Below the pieces are notes generated by a model that searched no databases, had not been told where the DNA came from, and saw nothing but the letters and a program-made list of their open reading frames with translations. A program made the translations under genes and the position numbers. Shown piece after piece: positions 63,386 to 64,000 of a DNA stretch of 64,000 bases. Position 1 is the first letter of the stretch. Each line of letters begins with the position of its first letter. The stretch is from Oceanobacillus oncorhynchi. Its GTDB lineage: Bacteria > Bacillota > Bacilli > Bacillales > Amphibacillaceae. The stretch spans positions 744,001-808,000 of the forward strand of contig NZ_CDGG01000001.1 in the NCBI RefSeq assembly GCF_000821065.1, written 5' to 3'.

Positions 63386-64000
63386 TTAGAAAATACCTAA
63401 AACTGAACTCACAATTCCTATTACAATAATTCCTAACATAATATAGTTTACTTTGACGCTTTTCTTTAATAGATAAAGTATAAATAAGGTTAGACCAAGC
63501 GGTATCATTTTTGGCATAATCTCATCCAGTGTATCTTGCAGGTTTACTTCACTGCCTTGCATACTGAAAGAGAGAGGAGTGGATAGGTCAATCAACGTTC
63601 CTGTCATTGCTCCTATCACTATCAAACCTAATACCGATGCACTTAAAGATATTTTTTCAAATTGCCCTTTTTCTTGAATCTTGTCTAACAAATCTGTTCC
63701 TTTATTAAACCCTACGAAAGTTCCATAGTATCTGGCTAAAAAATGTGGAACATTATATAAAACCAGGAATAAAATTGGACCTAACAAATTTCCGTCACTG
63801 GCTAGTGAGATGCCTATACCAGCAGCGATGACTCTAAATGTTCCCCAAAAAAATGAATCGCCTATCCCAGCAAGTGGCCCCATTAATGCAACTTTAATAT
63901 TATTTATTGTGGTTTTATCAAAATTCTCTTTGTCTTTTGCGTTCTTTTGCTCCATGGCTCCGGATATCCCCATAATAAAGCTGGATACGGCCGGGGTTGT
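63386..64000 (-). CDS. PTS mannose/fructose/sorbose-family EIID (N-terminus outside window)
   Basis: The frame is open to the window end and encodes the C-terminal 204 residues or so of a EIID membrane subunit. Typical motifs are VALMGPLAGIGDSFFWGTFR and NVPHFLARYYG..G, with a run of hydrophobic C-terminal segments. EIIA, EIIB and EIIC genes should lie to the right. It is followed by the SIS gene after 14 bases, so both belong to one operon. Confidence 0.93.
   Translation of the reverse strand, partial: TTPAVSSFIMGISGAMEQKNAKDKENFDKTTINNIKVALMGPLAGIGDSFFWGTFRVIAAGIGISLASDGNLLGPILFLVLYNVPHFLARYYGTFVGFNKGTDLLDKIQEKGQFEKISLSASVLGLIVIGAMTGTLIDLSTPLSFSMQGSEVNLQDTLDEIMPKMIPLGLTLFILYLLKKSVKVNYIMLGIIVIGIVSSVLGIF

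Overview
The window looks like a chromosomal segment of a low-GC, spore-forming member of the Bacillaceae, probably a halotolerant genus such as Oceanobacillus or Virgibacillus. This rests on gene content: divergent ligD/ku, AprX-type subtilase, many sodium-coupled symporters, CcpA-type cre sites, strong AGGAGG ribosome sites with TTG/GTG starts, and Bacillus-style GntR, RpiR and LevR-type regulators. No rRNA or tRNA genes and no CRISPR array were seen.

Left part (1-9.3 kb): the end of an IS66-family element, then a TPP-riboswitch-controlled operon (2096-7840). The operon encodes a LuxE-type acyl-protein synthetase, a LuxC-type acyl reductase, a three-part THI5/NMT1-like ABC importer and a short-chain dehydrogenase. 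A second, more degenerate TPP aptamer lies upstream. I read this as a possible import-and-reduce salvage route for an oxidised (carboxylate) thiamine precursor; the reading is inference and is the most novel item here. It is followed by wreckage of a type II-C CRISPR-Cas locus: the Cas9 C-terminus, a Cas1 with an internal deletion and a short Cas2.

9.4-17.8 kb: a nine-gene operon equivalent to the E. coli yhf/php cluster (yhfZ, yhfY, yhfU, yhfT, php, yhfS, yhfW, yhfX) plus a HAD phosphatase, preceded by a cre-like site. Its pathway is unknown to me. 18.1-21.8 kb is a decay zone: a truncated group II intron fused to an unknown gene end, and an unknown winged-helix/zinc-ribbon gene split by an IS4-family element with perfect 9-bp target duplications and further broken by a poly-A frameshift.

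22-32.5 kb: an amidohydrolase/GltS-type symporter/GntR operon, then genes for polymer and lipid breakdown (poly-gamma-glutamate hydrolase, secreted glycerophosphodiesterase, secreted M14 carboxypeptidase), then a DadA-like oxidase, a sodium:solute symporter and a 41-residue membrane protein. 33.0-35.4 kb is a complete second IS66 copy with an 8-bp target duplication.

35.5-43 kb: RpiR regulator, GH1 glycosidase, PTS EIIBC, M81 (MlrC) metallopeptidase and an M24-fold protein lacking most metal ligands. 43.5-52.5 kb: LigD and Ku (NHEJ), an AprX-like protease, an APC permease with a frameshifted GntR paralogue, a HAD hydrolase and an excalibur-domain membrane protein. 52.6-58.3 kb: a sialic acid catabolic locus (nanE, nanK, two FCD-GntR regulators, nanA, sodium symporter). 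58.5-59.1 kb holds a decayed retropepsin-like gene pair. 59.5-64 kb: a LevR-type sigma-54 activator, an SIS-domain deglycase/isomerase and the end of a mannose-family PTS EIID, resembling glucoselysine/fructoselysine PTS operons; it continues beyond the right edge.
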